This document shows, one piece after another, positions 21,568 to 32,704 of a DNA stretch of 64,000 bases. The DNA is taken from the NCBI GenBank assembly GCA_035578175.1, contig JAQMRL010000004.1, forward strand, positions 36,448,901 through 36,512,900. The letters run 5' to 3'. The stretch comes from Catonia carolina (taxonomy: Eukaryota > Arthropoda > Insecta > Hemiptera > Achilidae). The position numbers were made by a program, and so were the translations under genes. How positions within the stretch are numbered: the first letter of the stretch is position 1; every line of letters begins with the position of its first letter. The notes under the pieces were generated by a model. That model worked only from the letters and a program-made list of their open reading frames with translations, searched no databases and was not told where the DNA came from.

Positions 21568-22449
21568 ATGGAGAAGTTTACTATTGCACAACGAGTGTTA
21601 ATCGTCAAAACATTTTACCAGAGTGGAGAGAGTTATGCGGCTACTGTCAGGCGACTTCGCGGTACTCTAGGACGTAATGAAGCACCGAATGAATCAACAG
21701 TTCGCAGGCTCATGAAAAAGTTTTTTGAGACGGGTTCAACAGTCGACCTTAAAAGTTCTGGACGTCGTCGTTCTGGCCGAACTGAGCAGAACGTTGCGTT
21801 GGTTCGTGACAGTGTGGCTGTTAGCCCAGCAAAATCAATACGTCGCCGTTCTCAACAATTGGGTTTACGATGTTCTTCTGTACGGAGAATTCTTCGGTAC
21901 GATCTCCAATATCACCCGTATAAAATTCAGTTGACGAAACATTTGAAAGTGGCAGACCACCAGAAGAGACGACAGTTTGTTGACTGGGTATTAAGAAAAC
22001 GGCAGGATGATGACACCTTCGCAAACAAAATCATTTTCAGTGATGAGGCGCACTTCCACTTAAACGGTTTTGTTAATAAACAGAACTGCCGTATGTGGGG
22101 TTTAGAAAACCCTCGCGTCACGCTGCAATGTCACGCTGCACGAGAAACAATGTTGTTGCTCCGTGAACGGTTCCAGGATCGCATCATTTCCCGTAATTCC
22201 GACCATCAATAGCCACCAAGGTCGTGTGACTTGACGCCTTGTGGCTTTCATCTTTGAGGTCATCTGAAGTCATTGGTGTATGCCAATAAACCCCGAAACA
22301 TCAATGACTTGAAGGAGGAAATTCGACGGGTTATCGGGCAAATGGAAGTCGAAACTTGTCGTGCAGTAGTATCCAATTTCATGGACAGAGTTGATGCGTG
22401 CCAGCGCAGTAGAGGAGGACACATGCATGGCATCATTTTTCATACATGA
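21568..22449 (+). pseudogene. Tc1/mariner-like transposase, inactivated
   Basis: A cut-and-paste transposase by family. The N-terminus is a helix-turn-helix region (FTIAQRVLIVKTFYQSGES... to about residue 75), like the DUF4817-type domain common in insect elements. The first catalytic Asp is in FSDEAHFHLNG. The gene is dead for three reasons: a deletion of perhaps 50 codons joins ENPRVTL directly to CHAARET, removing the region of the second catalytic Asp (usually QDGA in relatives); a TAG at 22210-22212; and a TGA at 22255-22257. Both stops replace Trp expected from the family and each is one G-to-A change. Past the stops the frame stays open to TGA 22447-22449, ending GGHMHGIIFHT, a typical C-terminus. 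All three defects recur in copy 2. Confidence 0.88.
22117..22140 (+). repeat. Direct repeat at the transposase deletion point
   Basis: GTCACGCTGCA occurs at 22117-22127 and again at 22130-22140, precisely where the transposase lacks its middle region. It probably marks the deletion endpoint. Confidence 0.7.
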
Positions 22450-22558
22450 AATCGGAAGGTAAGATGAACTTGTTGATGTATTTATTTTCAATTTTTCAAT
22501 AAAATAAATCTCTTAATTTGATATATCAAAACCGGCGCTCTTTTTGAATCACCCCATA

Positions 22559-23004
22559 TATATCCAGTTTATTGATGTTCGACTAATATTGCTTATTGAG
22601 TAGATCGAGTAAACCCAGTTTTAATTATTATTTAGTTTATAATATGATATTATGTTGTTGCGGTAAGATAAATTGTCGTAGATATTTTATATCCTCTATT
22701 TCTAAACGACTGATAAGCAACGACAGCCGGCCGGTCAATTAGTGACCTTTACCTTGAGTCTCCTTCGAAACTCTATTAATACTATTGTATGACAATATAA
22801 AGCTGGCATTAACTAGTATTTTAAATTATTTTACCTTAGTTTTTAACAAATATCTCACCCAAACCTCCATATAGTTTACAAGATTCTTAACGTATATTTT
22901 AAGAACGATCACTTATATAACATACTATTTTATAATTGACATAACTTTTAATTAAACCACTCAATCATAAAGTAAGCCACTAAATCATAAAGTATATAGT
23001 TAAA

Positions 23005-23047
<43 letters not shown>

Positions 23048-23098
23048 ATATCATAAAGTAAGCCACTAAATCATAAAGTTCCACTCAATCATAAAGTA
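22559..23098 (-). other. RTE copy 1 outer 5' region with minisatellite
   Basis: The sequence between the Tc1-like element and the jockey-like fragment belongs to the RTE 5' region. 22559-22953 shows nothing I recognise. From 22954 it is built from repeats of CCACTNAATCATAAAGTA-like words interrupted by a (TA)n run at about 23006-23043. The RTE 5' region continues at 23877-23941. Confidence 0.6.
22954..23098 (+). repeat. About 20-bp minisatellite with (TA)n core
   Basis: CCACTCAATCATAAAGTA and CCACTAAATCATAAAGTA alternate several times around a TA microsatellite. The copy 2 equivalent, about 46836-46950, has a much shorter TA run (46873-46895). Confidence 0.8.
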
Positions 23099-23109
23099 AA
23101 CCACTCAAT

Positions 23110-23589
23110 TTACACAAAGAAGTACGATATCTAGGATTAAATTTTGATAAAAGGTTAACGTGGAACACCCATATAAAGATAAAACGATTACTTTTAAATT
23201 CACGAGTCAAACAACTATATCGGCTACTTAATCGAAAATCACATGTTACTTTAAAAACAAAGGTCAAAATTTATAAAAGTCTTCTGATGCCATTGTGGAC
23301 CTATGGCGTTCAGATATACGGAAGTGCCAGCTCGACAACATTAAAGAAAGTACAAGTATGTCAGTCCAAACTGCTTCGCATGATCACCAATGCTCCGTAC
23401 TACGTGTCAAATTCAACACTTCATACTGACCTACAAATACCTTACGTTACCGAAACAGTGAAAAGGTTGTACGCGAGGTTTCATTCAAAATTGAACGGCC
23501 ACCGTAACCCGCTTGTAAGGGGAATTCTGATCAATCCTCGGCTCGCCAGACGACTAAAAAGAAGATGGAGCAGAGACCTGCTGAGATGA
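23110..23589 (+). pseudogene. Jockey-like reverse transcriptase, C-terminal fragment
   Basis: An open fragment of 159 codons without its own start, ending at TGA 23587-23589. It reads EVRYLGLNFDKRLTW near the beginning, then KTKVKIYKSLLMPLWTYGVQ and LRMITNAPYYVSN. These are the usual post-catalytic thumb and C-terminal motifs of jockey-clade reverse transcriptases. The palm domain with FADD is missing because of the 5' truncation, so the fragment cannot polymerise. The same fragment, also 480 bp, is at 46962-47441. Confidence 0.85.
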
Positions 23590-23865
23590 CACCATTCCAC
23601 TACTTTCCACCATTTCACCACTCTGTGATACTGTTATCCCCATCATTTATCATCAAATTTCTTAGTTTTAATATTTGTTAATTTGTTATGTCTATTTGCT
23701 ATGTTTATTACTATTTGTATGTTTTTTATTTTTTGGACCCAAAATGAATGTCAATGGACATGTAATTTTATCCTACAATCACTGTGATTTATATTACTCT
23801 GTGCTAAAATTTGGTCGTTGTATTGTTATTGTACAGTTCCAAATAAATAAAATAATATAAAAAAA
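23110..23865 (+). mobile_element. 5'-truncated jockey-like LINE, copy 1
   Basis: The 756-bp insertion is flanked by AACCACTCAAT (23099-23109 and 23866-23876) and ends in a short poly(A) run. Only the last part of the reverse-transcriptase ORF and a 3' UTR of about 275 bp are present. Severe 5' truncation, poly(A) tail and an 11-bp duplication are the classic signs of incomplete target-primed reverse transcription. It lies in the RTE 5' region, opposite in orientation to the RTE. Confidence 0.87.
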
Positions 23866-23941
23866 AACCACTCAATCGATACAGTAATCACGACCGTTGT
23901 TCATTCGATGTTAATCGTATCGCAGTCCGCGCGCAACTCCC

Positions 23942-23954
23942 TTTTGTACGATTA
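23942..23954. repeat. Right target-site duplication of RTE copy 1
   Basis: TTTTGTACGATTA, the partner of 17271-17283. Alpha monomer sequence resumes here without loss. Confidence 0.85.
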
Positions 23955-24794
23955 GTCAGATTAAATTTGAACGTTCTTTCATAACGACTTTGATAACATC
24001 CTTTCTTACAAATCTGATTTTTCAAGTTACTTAAAATTAGGTAAATAATGAGATGTTAAATACTTGGCACAATTAATTTGAGTTTTTAGAACATTAGGGT
24101 AGAAGTTAGTTCAAATATTTACAAGTTATCTGAAATAAACTGAAAAGTTAATTTGGTTACTTTCCTTGCTTTGTAACCGTATGTTTCAGTAGAAAAGTCA
24201 TTTGATGAGCAAAGCAGGTCTTCTAAAACATTTTCAGTTCGCACCTTGCAAATGCGCCGTTAATATATTCACACTGCAAGGTCTAACTGTATAATAATCT
24301 ACTGTCATATGAACAAGGTCTAAAAGTGTTTATTTCACCAGTACTTCTTATGTTGTTATAATTTTTTAGTCGAAAATTGCTTCATTCGTGAAGAAAACAG
24401 AACTATTATTTTAGCCGTGGAAGTAGCAGTTGAAATTTAAAAAATATTTCACAGTTTAACTGCCTCTTGTAGGCAATACTAAATTTTCGCATCGCAAAAA
24501 AAAATAATGACACAAGCAGCGAATAAACGCGGAGAAATGTCAAAAATATTGCCTAGAAATTTTTCATATCGTTAACCGTTTTTAGTGTGACTGATTGTCG
24601 TTAAAAGGGCACAATTTGTATTTTGCTCTTACTAGGTATTGTTCAAGTATATTCTAAATTTCAGTTTGGTAATTCCGGCGATTCTACTGACGATTAGGTG
24701 ACAAAAAAACTTCAGAGACGTCCTTATTAGAATAAACTTTAATATACAATGAAAAGATCACAATGTGTTACGGTTGTATAGTAATTTTTGCATG

Positions 24795-27065
24795 GTAGCC
24801 GACAAAAAAATGTCTTAAATTAAAGCAAGCTTGTATGTGACAACGCAATGTATTCTTGTGCATAGTTTTTATGACTTTTTTAATTTCATACTGTTAAAAG
24901 CAGTATAAATATTCTGCTGTTTCATACAATAAACCATAATCATTCCGTACTCGGAAGAACCTTAACAAGTTTTAAAATGTTTTCGGTAGGCGTTTTAATT
25001 CTGGAAAGTATAGCATTTCAGTAGACGTTAATTGTTTAATATTCGGCCGTACCGTTAACTGGGCGGTGACAATGGGCGGATTGATGTAAAAATGTAAGTC
25101 GACGTCACGCGCAGGAACAGTACCGGACCAATCAGGAAGCTCGGTACTGACAAATGACGTAATACTGATTGAGACGTTTTCATTGGTTGATATCGGATGG
25201 CTATAATGAGCCCTCTGATTGGACAATATTAACCAATGAAAATGACGCCTAAGAAGACATCTGATTGGTTAGGTTTGAAGATTTTTCATAGGTTGAGAAT
25301 ACTAGTTTCTGATTGGTCCAATATTAAATCTTTTATTAACGTCACACGGACGTCACCGTCATTGTGGGCCGCCTCACTCGCAAGACCTAAATAATTATAT
25401 TTTCAACTGTAGATCAGTTCTATTAGATTTCAATTATATATTTTCAGATATGTTATAGACACAAATGGTGCAGAATAAAAAAACATTCGTTAACTAACGC
25501 TTAATAATGATTATTTCTTTGTTGATTTAGGATCCGATAATTAACTCAAATATATAATTAAAATATACACGTTCTTTGCCACCAGTGTAAAATTCCAATT
25601 AACAATTCATTCCTCTTTAAAAAACATTAGTAAATTAGTTGTGCATGGCTCTCTGTTTATTATTGCTTTAGTTAAAATTCAAACACAAAAATTATAATAA
25701 CTCTCTGAAATAAGACCGTACGTATTGATAGACTACGCCTATGTTATTTAAGGAAGATGTTGGTTTGAACATTAAATTTAATAAACTATTATCAAATTAT
25801 ATTTTTTGTACGATTAATAACATTAAATTTTTATATTCTTTCATAACATTGATAACATCCTTTCTCTCAAATCCAATCTATCAAGTAATATGTTGTTGTT
25901 GTTTAGGTCAACAGCCAAAAGGCGGGTTTGAACCTCCAAAGGTTTTACTAAGTAAAACGAGGAATGAGGTGATTTACAATTGACTTCCTCACTGAGTGGA
26001 AAAGCATGCTTATCATCATGCCAGGCCCTCTGAAAAGCACATATTTTCCACTCTGTAAATGATGCCTTCACTTCATTCACCACAGGGACTGGCTGTACAA
26101 TGAAATTCATTACTTTCAGAGAAGATAACTCTGATTAGTGCCTTTACACCTCTACCTCTTCTGTTCTTCAATGATCCAGTCATTTAATTGACTGACCATG
26201 TGATAAGAAACAGAACTATTTATTTTAGCCCTGCAACAAACAGATTGAGTGTAAATAATTTGACACTCCACCTGTCTGTTATGGGCAACAAGTAACTTAA
26301 AATTAGGTAAATAATGAGATGTTAAATACTTGGCACAATTAATTTCGGTTTTTAGATCATTAGGCTAGATGTTAGTTCAAACATTTACAGGTTATCTGAA
26401 ATACAAACTAAATATTTAATTCGGTTATTTTTTTCATTGTTTATAACCGTATCACTCAGTAGAAGCGTGTTTTCATGAGCGTAGCAGGCCTTCTAAAAAA
26501 ATTTTCAGCTCGCACGTTTCAAACGGCGCCGTTAATATATTCACTGCAAGGTCTAACTGCATAATCATCAACTGTCATTGTAACAATCTCTAAAAGTGTT
26601 TATTTCATTAGTACCTCTTATTTTCTTAATAATGTTTTAGTCGAAAATTTGCTTCTCTCGCTAAGAAAACAGAACGATTATTGTAGCCGTGGAAGTAGCA
26701 GTTAAAATTTAAAAAATATTTCACAGTTTAACTGCCTCTTGTAGGCAATACTAAATTTTCGCATCGCAAAATAAAATAATGACACAAGCAGCGAATAAAC
26801 GCCGAGAAATGTCAAAAATATCGCCCAGAAATTTTTCATATCGTTACCCGTTTTTACTAAGACTGATTGTCATTAAAAGGGCACAGGTTCTTGTTTGCTC
26901 TTACTAGGTATTGTTTAAGTATATTCTAAATTTCAGTTTGGTAATTCCGGCGAATCTACTGACGATTAGTTGACAAAAAAACTTCAGAGACGCCTTATTA
27001 GAATAAACTTCAATATATAATGAAAAAATCACAATATGTTACGTTAGTATAGTAGTGTTTGCATG
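24795..27065. repeat. Monomer 9, beta class, long form
   Basis: 2271 bp, closest to the monomer at 5167. The CCAAT/CRE block lies at about 25099-25362; the SINE-like segment at 25889-26288. Confidence 0.9.
25889..26288. mobile_element. SINE-like 400-bp segment, copy 3
   Basis: Bounded by CAAGTAA (25882-25888 and 26289-26295). It carries the clearest B-box-like word, GGTTTGAACCTCC. Same site as the other copies. Confidence 0.55.
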
Positions 27066-28966
27066 GTAGCCGACAAAATAATGTCTTAAATTTAAGCAAG
27101 CGTATATGTGACAACGCAAGCTATTGTTGTCCTTCCTTTTTATGACTTTTTTTATTTTATATTGTGAGAAGCAGTATAAATATACTGCTGTTTCATACAA
27201 TAAACCATAATCATTCCGTACTCGGAGGAACCTTAACAAGTTTAAAAATGTTTTTGTTACGCGTTTTAATTCTAGAAAGTATTGCATTTCAGTAGACGTT
27301 AATTGTTTAATATTCGGCCGTATCGTTAACTGGGCGGTGACAATGGGCGGATTTATGTAAAAATGTAAGTTGACGTCACGCGCAGGAACAGTACCGGACC
27401 AATCAGAAAGCTCGATACTGACAAATGACGTAATACTGATTGAGACGTTTTCATTGGTTGATATCGGATGACGTAGTGAACTATTATGAGCCCTCTGATT
27501 GGACAATTATAGCCAATCAAAATGTCGCCTCAGAAGACATCTGATTGGTTAGACATGAAAATTTTTCATTGGTTGAAAATACCAGTTTCTGATTGGTCCA
27601 ATATTATATCTTATATTGACGTCACACGGACTACACCGTCATTGTAGGCCGCCTCACTCGCAAGACCTAAATAATTATATTTTCAACTGTAGATCAGTTC
27701 TGTTAGATTTCAATTATATTTTTTCAGATATGTTATAGACACAAATGGTGCAGAATAAAAAAACATTCGTTAACTAACGCTTTACAATGATTATTTCTTT
27801 GTTGATTTAGGATCCGATAATTAACTCAAAATATATAATTAAAATATTCACGTTCTGCGCCAACAGAGTAAAATTCCAATTAACGATTCATGTCTCTTTA
27901 AAAACCATTAGAAATTTGTGGTGCATGGCTCTCTGTTTATTATTGCTTTCGTTAAAATTGAAACACAAAAATTATAATAATTCTCTGAAATGAGACCGTA
28001 CGTATTGATAGACTACGCCTATGTTATTTAAGGAAGATGTTGGTTTGAACATTAAATTTAATAAACTATTATCAAATTATATTTTTTGTACGATTAATAA
28101 GATTAAATTTTTAAATTCTCTCATATCATTGATAACATCCTCTCTTTCAAATCCAATCTATCAAGTAACTTAAAATTACGTAAATAATGAGATGTTAAAT
28201 ACTTGGCACAATTAATTTCGGGTTTTAGATCATTAGGCTAGATGTTAGTTCAAACATTTACAGGTTATCTGAAATAAAAACTAAATATTTAATTGGGGTA
28301 TTTTTTTATTTCTTATAACCGTATCACTCAGTAGAAGCGTGTTTTCATGACCGTAGCAGGCCTTCTAAAACATTTTTCAGTTCGCAAGTCTCAAACGGTG
28401 CCTTTAACATATTCACTGCAAGGTCTAACTGCATAATCATCAACTGTCATTGTAAGAAGCTCTAAAAGTGTTTATTTCATTAGTACCTCATATTTTTTAA
28501 TATGTTTTATTCGAAAATTTGGTTCTCTCGCTAAGAAAACAGAACGATTATTGTAGCCGTGGAAGTAGCAGTTAAAATTAAAAAAATATTTAACAGTTTA
28601 ACTGCCTCTTGTAGGCAATACTAAATTTTCGCATCACAAAATTAAATAATGACACAAGCAGCGAATAAACGCGGAGAAATGTCAAAAATATCGCACAGAA
28701 ATTTTTTATATTGTTAACCGTGTTTAGTTTGACTCATTGTCGTCAAAAGGGCACAATTTGTATTTTGCTCTTACTTGGTATTGATCAAGAATATTTTAAA
28801 TTTCGTTTCTGTAATGCCGGCGATTTTACTTACGATTTTTGACAAAAAACTTCAGTAACGTCCTTGTTAGAATTTACAAACTTTAATATACTTTATATAT
28901 TTTTTAAACTTTAATATACAGTGAAAAAATCACATTTTGTTACGTTCTTATCGCAGTGTCTGCATG
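27066..28966. repeat. Monomer 10, beta class
   Basis: 1901 bp, an uninterrupted counterpart of monomer 4. The CCAAT/CRE block is at about 27368-27640 and the TATA palindrome at 27171-27188. Comparison with 7440-10284 gives the empty site of the 930-bp transposon. No gene seen. Confidence 0.9.
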
Positions 28967-30835
28967 GTAGCCGACAAATGTCTTAAATTTGAACAAGCTT
29001 GTATGTGACAACGCAATCTATTCTTTTGCTTTCTTTTTCGTGTCTTTTTTATTTCTTAGTGTGAAAAGCAGGTGTGAATATACTGCTGTTACATACAATA
29101 ATACCATATTCATTGCGTACTCGGAAGAACCCTAACAAAATTAAACATGTTTTTCGTAGGTGTTTTAATTCTGGAACGTATTGCATTTCAGTAGACGTTA
29201 TTCTCTATTATTCGGCCGTATCATTAACTGGGCAGTGGCAATGGGCGGATCTTATGTAAAAATGTAAGGCGACGTCCGCGCAGGATTAGTACCGGTTCAA
29301 TCAGGAAGCTCGACACTGACAAATGACGTAATACTGAATGAGACGATTTCATTGGTTCATATCGAATGACGTAGTGAACTATAATGAGCTCTCTGATTGG
29401 ACAATAATAACTAATCAAAATGACGCCTAAGAAGACATCTGATTGGTTAGGTTTGGAGATTTATCATTGGTTGTGAATACTACACTCTGATTGGTCCTAT
29501 ATTATATCTGCCTTTGACGTCACACGCGCGTTGTCGTCATTGTAGACCGCCTTACTCGCAAGACCTAAATATTTGTTTTTTTCTACTGTACATTAGTTCT
29601 ATTATATTTTTGTAGTACATTTTCGGATATGTTAAAGTCACAAATAGAGCGAAAGAAACAAAAATTCGTTTAATAACGCCCTCTAATGATTATTTCTTTG
29701 TTGATTTAGGAACTGATAGTTAATTCAAAACGTATAATAAAAATATGCACGTTCTGCGCAAATAGTGTAAAACTGCAATCAGTAATTCATTCCTCCTTGA
29801 AAAACGTTAGAAAATTATTTGTGCATTGCTCTCTGTTTATTATTGCTATAGTCAAAATTCAAGCACAAAAATTATAATAATTCTTAGAAATAAAACCGTG
29901 CGTATTGATGTACTACGCCTGTGTTATTCAAGGAAGATGTTGGTTTGAACATTAAATTTAATAAACTATTATCAGATTATTTTTTTTGTACGATTAGTAT
30001 GATTAAATTTGTACATTCTTTCATAACGACTTTGATAACACATCCTATCTTACAAATCTGATTTTTCGAGTTACTTAAAATTATTTAAATAATGAGATGT
30101 TAAATACTCGGCACAATTAATTTGAGTTTTTAGATCTTTAGGGTAGAAGTTATTTTAAACATTTACAAGTTATCTGAAATAAACTGAAAAGTTAATTGGG
30201 TTACGTTATTTGGTTTGTAACCGTATGTTTCAGTAGAAAAGTCATTTGACGAGCAAAGCACGCCTTCTAAACAATTTTCAGTTCGCACCTTGCAAATGCG
30301 CCTTTAATATATTCACAATGCAAGGTCTAACTGTATAATAATCTACTGTCATATGAACAAGGTCTAAAAGTGTTTATTTCACCAGTACTTCTTATGTTGT
30401 TATAATGTTTTAGTCGAAAATTGCTTCATTCGTGAAGAAAACAGAACTATTATTTTAGCCGTGGAAGTAGCAGTTGAAATTTAAAAAAAATTTCACAGTT
30501 TAACTGCCTCTTGTAGGCAATACTAAATTTTCGCATCGCAAAAAAAATAATGACACAAGCAGCGAAAAACGCGGAGAAATTTCAAAAATATTGCCTAGAT
30601 ATTTTTCATATCGTTAACCGTTTTTAGTGTGACTGATTGTCGTAAAAAGGGCACAATTTGTATTTTGCTCTTACTAGGTATTGTTAAGTATATTCTAAAT
30701 TTCAGTTTGGTAATGCCGGCGATTCTACTGACGATTAGTTGACAAAAAAACTTCAGAGACGTCCTTATTAGAATAAACTTTAATATACAATGAAACAATC
30801 ACAGTGTGTTACGTTCGTTTAGTAGTGTTTGCATG
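28967..30835. repeat. Monomer 11, alpha class
   Basis: 1869 bp, near-identical to monomer 5 (10285). The CCAAT/CRE block is at about 29268-29540. No gene seen. Confidence 0.9.
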
Positions 30836-32704
30836 GTAGCCGACAAAATAATGTCTTAAATTTAAGCAAGCTTGTATGTGACAACGCAATCTATTCTTGT
30901 GCTTCCTTTTATGACTTTTCTATTTCAAATTGTGAAAATCAGTATAAATATACTGCTGTTTCATACAATAAACCATAATCATTCCGTACTCGGAAGAACC
31001 TTAACAAGATTAAAAATGTTTTTGGTAGGCATTTTAATTCTGGAAAATATAGCATTTCAGTAGACATTTTTGTTTAATATTCGGCCTTATTGTTTACTGG
31101 GCGGTGACAATGGACGGATTTATGTAAAAATGCAAGTCGACGTCACGCGCAGCAACAACCGGACCAATCAGGAAGCTCGATACTGACAAATGACGTAATA
31201 CTCAATGAGACGACTTTATTGGTTGATATCGAATGACGTAGTGAACTATAATGAGCTCTCTGATTGGACAATATTAACCAATCAAAATGACGCCTAAGAA
31301 GACATCTGATTGGTTAGGTTTGAAGATTTTTCAATGATTGAGAATATTAGTTTCTGATTAGTCCAATATTATATCTTTTATTGACGTCACACGGACGTCA
31401 CCGTCATCGTAGGCCGCCTCACTCGCAAGACCTAGATAATTATATTTTCAAAAAGTGTAGATCAGTTCTATTAGATTTCAATTATATATTTTCAGATATG
31501 TTATAGACACAAATGGTGCAGAAGAAAAAAACATTCGTTAACTAACGCTTTATAATGATTATTTCTTTGTTGATTTAGGATCCGATATTTAACTCAGAAT
31601 ATACAATTAAAATATACACGTTTTGCGCCAACAGTGTAAAACTCCAATCAGCAATTCATTCCTCCTTAAAAAACATTAGAAATTTAAATGTGCATGGCAC
31701 TCTGTTTATTATTGCTTTAGTTAAAATTCAAACACAAAAATTATAATAACTCTCTGAAATAAGATTGTACGTATTGATAGACTACGCCTCTGTTATATAA
31801 AGATGATGTTGGTTTGAATATTAAATTGAATAAACTATTATCAAATTATTTTTTTGTACGATTAATAAGATTCAATTTTTACATTCCTTCATAACATTGA
31901 TAACATCCTTTCTTTTAAATCCAATCTATTAAGTAACTTTAAATCAGGTTAATAATGAGATGTTAAATACTTGGCAAAATGAATTTGGGTTTTAAGATCA
32001 TTAGGGTAGATGTTAGTTCAAACATTTACAGGTTTTCTGAAATAAAAACCAAATATTTAATTGGGATATTTTTTTATTGTTTATAACCGTATCACTCAGT
32101 AGAAGCGTGTTTTCATGATCGTAGCAGGCCTTCTAAAAATATTTTCAGTTCTCACGTTTCAAACGGCGCCTTTAATATATTCACAGCAAGGTCTAACGGC
32201 ATAATCATTAACTGTCATTTTAAGAATCTCTAAATGTGAACACTTTATTAGTACCTTTTATTTTCTTAATATGTTTTAGTCAAAAATTTGCTTCAATCGC
32301 TAAGAAAACAGAACGATTATTGCAGCCGTGCAAGTAGCAGGTGAAATTTAAAAAATATTTAACAGTTTAATGTTTCTAATAGGCAATACTAATTTTCGCA
32401 TCATAAAATAAAATAATAAAAATATCTGCGAATAAACGCGGAGAAATGTAAGAAATATTGCCTAGAAAGTTTTCATATCGTTAACCGTTTTTAGTGTGAC
32501 TGATTGTCGTTAAAAGGGCACAGGTTCTATTTTGCTCTTACTAGGTATTGTTTAAGTATATTCTAAATTTTAGTTTGGTTATTCCGGCGATTCTACTGAC
32601 GATTAGTTGACAAAAAAAACTTCAGAGACGTCCTTATTAGAATAAACTTTAATATACTATAAAAAAAACACAATGTGTTACGTTAGTATAGTAGTGTTTG
32701 CAAG
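30836..32704. repeat. Monomer 12, beta class, E subtype
   Basis: 1869 bp, close to monomers 6 and 21. The CCAAT/CRE block is at about 31138-31410. No gene seen. Confidence 0.9.

Larger units (their letters stand above)
21401..22556 (+). mobile_element. Tc1/mariner-like DNA transposon, copy 1 (1156 bp)
   Basis: The element is flanked by TA on both sides (21399-21400 and 22557-22558). It has near-perfect inverted repeats: GGGTGATTCAAAAAGAGCGC then CGGTTTT at the left, and the complement CCGGCGCTCTTTTTGAATCA then CCCC at the right. TA duplication, roughly 28-bp TIRs and one transposase gene identify an IS630/Tc1/mariner-type element. It is inserted in the 5' region of the RTE element in opposite orientation. 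The identical insertion is present in the other two composites. Confidence 0.88.
17284..23941 (-). mobile_element. RTE-like non-LTR retrotransposon, copy 1, with two nested elements
   Basis: A complete element on the minus strand. Its 5' end is at 23941, starting GGGAGTTGCGCGCGGACTGC, and its 3' end at 17284 has a (TAA)n-type tail. In order it carries a 5' region, ORF1 (21298-20624), ORF2 (20547-17524), a short 3' UTR and an AATAAA signal (complement at 17309-17314). A 13-bp target duplication flanks it. The total is 6658 bp, of which a Tc1/mariner-like element (21401-22556) and a jockey-like fragment (23110-23865) are later insertions into the 5' region, leaving about 4.7 kb of RTE sequence. 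The apurinic-endonuclease-plus-RT layout and simple-repeat tail fit the RTE clade; other APE-type clades are less likely. This copy has both frames open. Confidence 0.82.
15938..24794. repeat. Monomer 8: beta/alpha fusion interrupted by composite copy 1
   Basis: The monomer starts as beta sequence (15938 to about 16395). It then jumps back in phase by roughly 300 bp and continues as alpha sequence from about 16414. It is interrupted by the RTE composite at 17284-23941 and resumes at 23942. Two CCAAT/CRE blocks result: a partial one at about 16246-16395 and an alpha one at about 16559-16830. The same fusion is seen at 39825 and 58828, so it predates the higher-order duplication. Confidence 0.88.
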
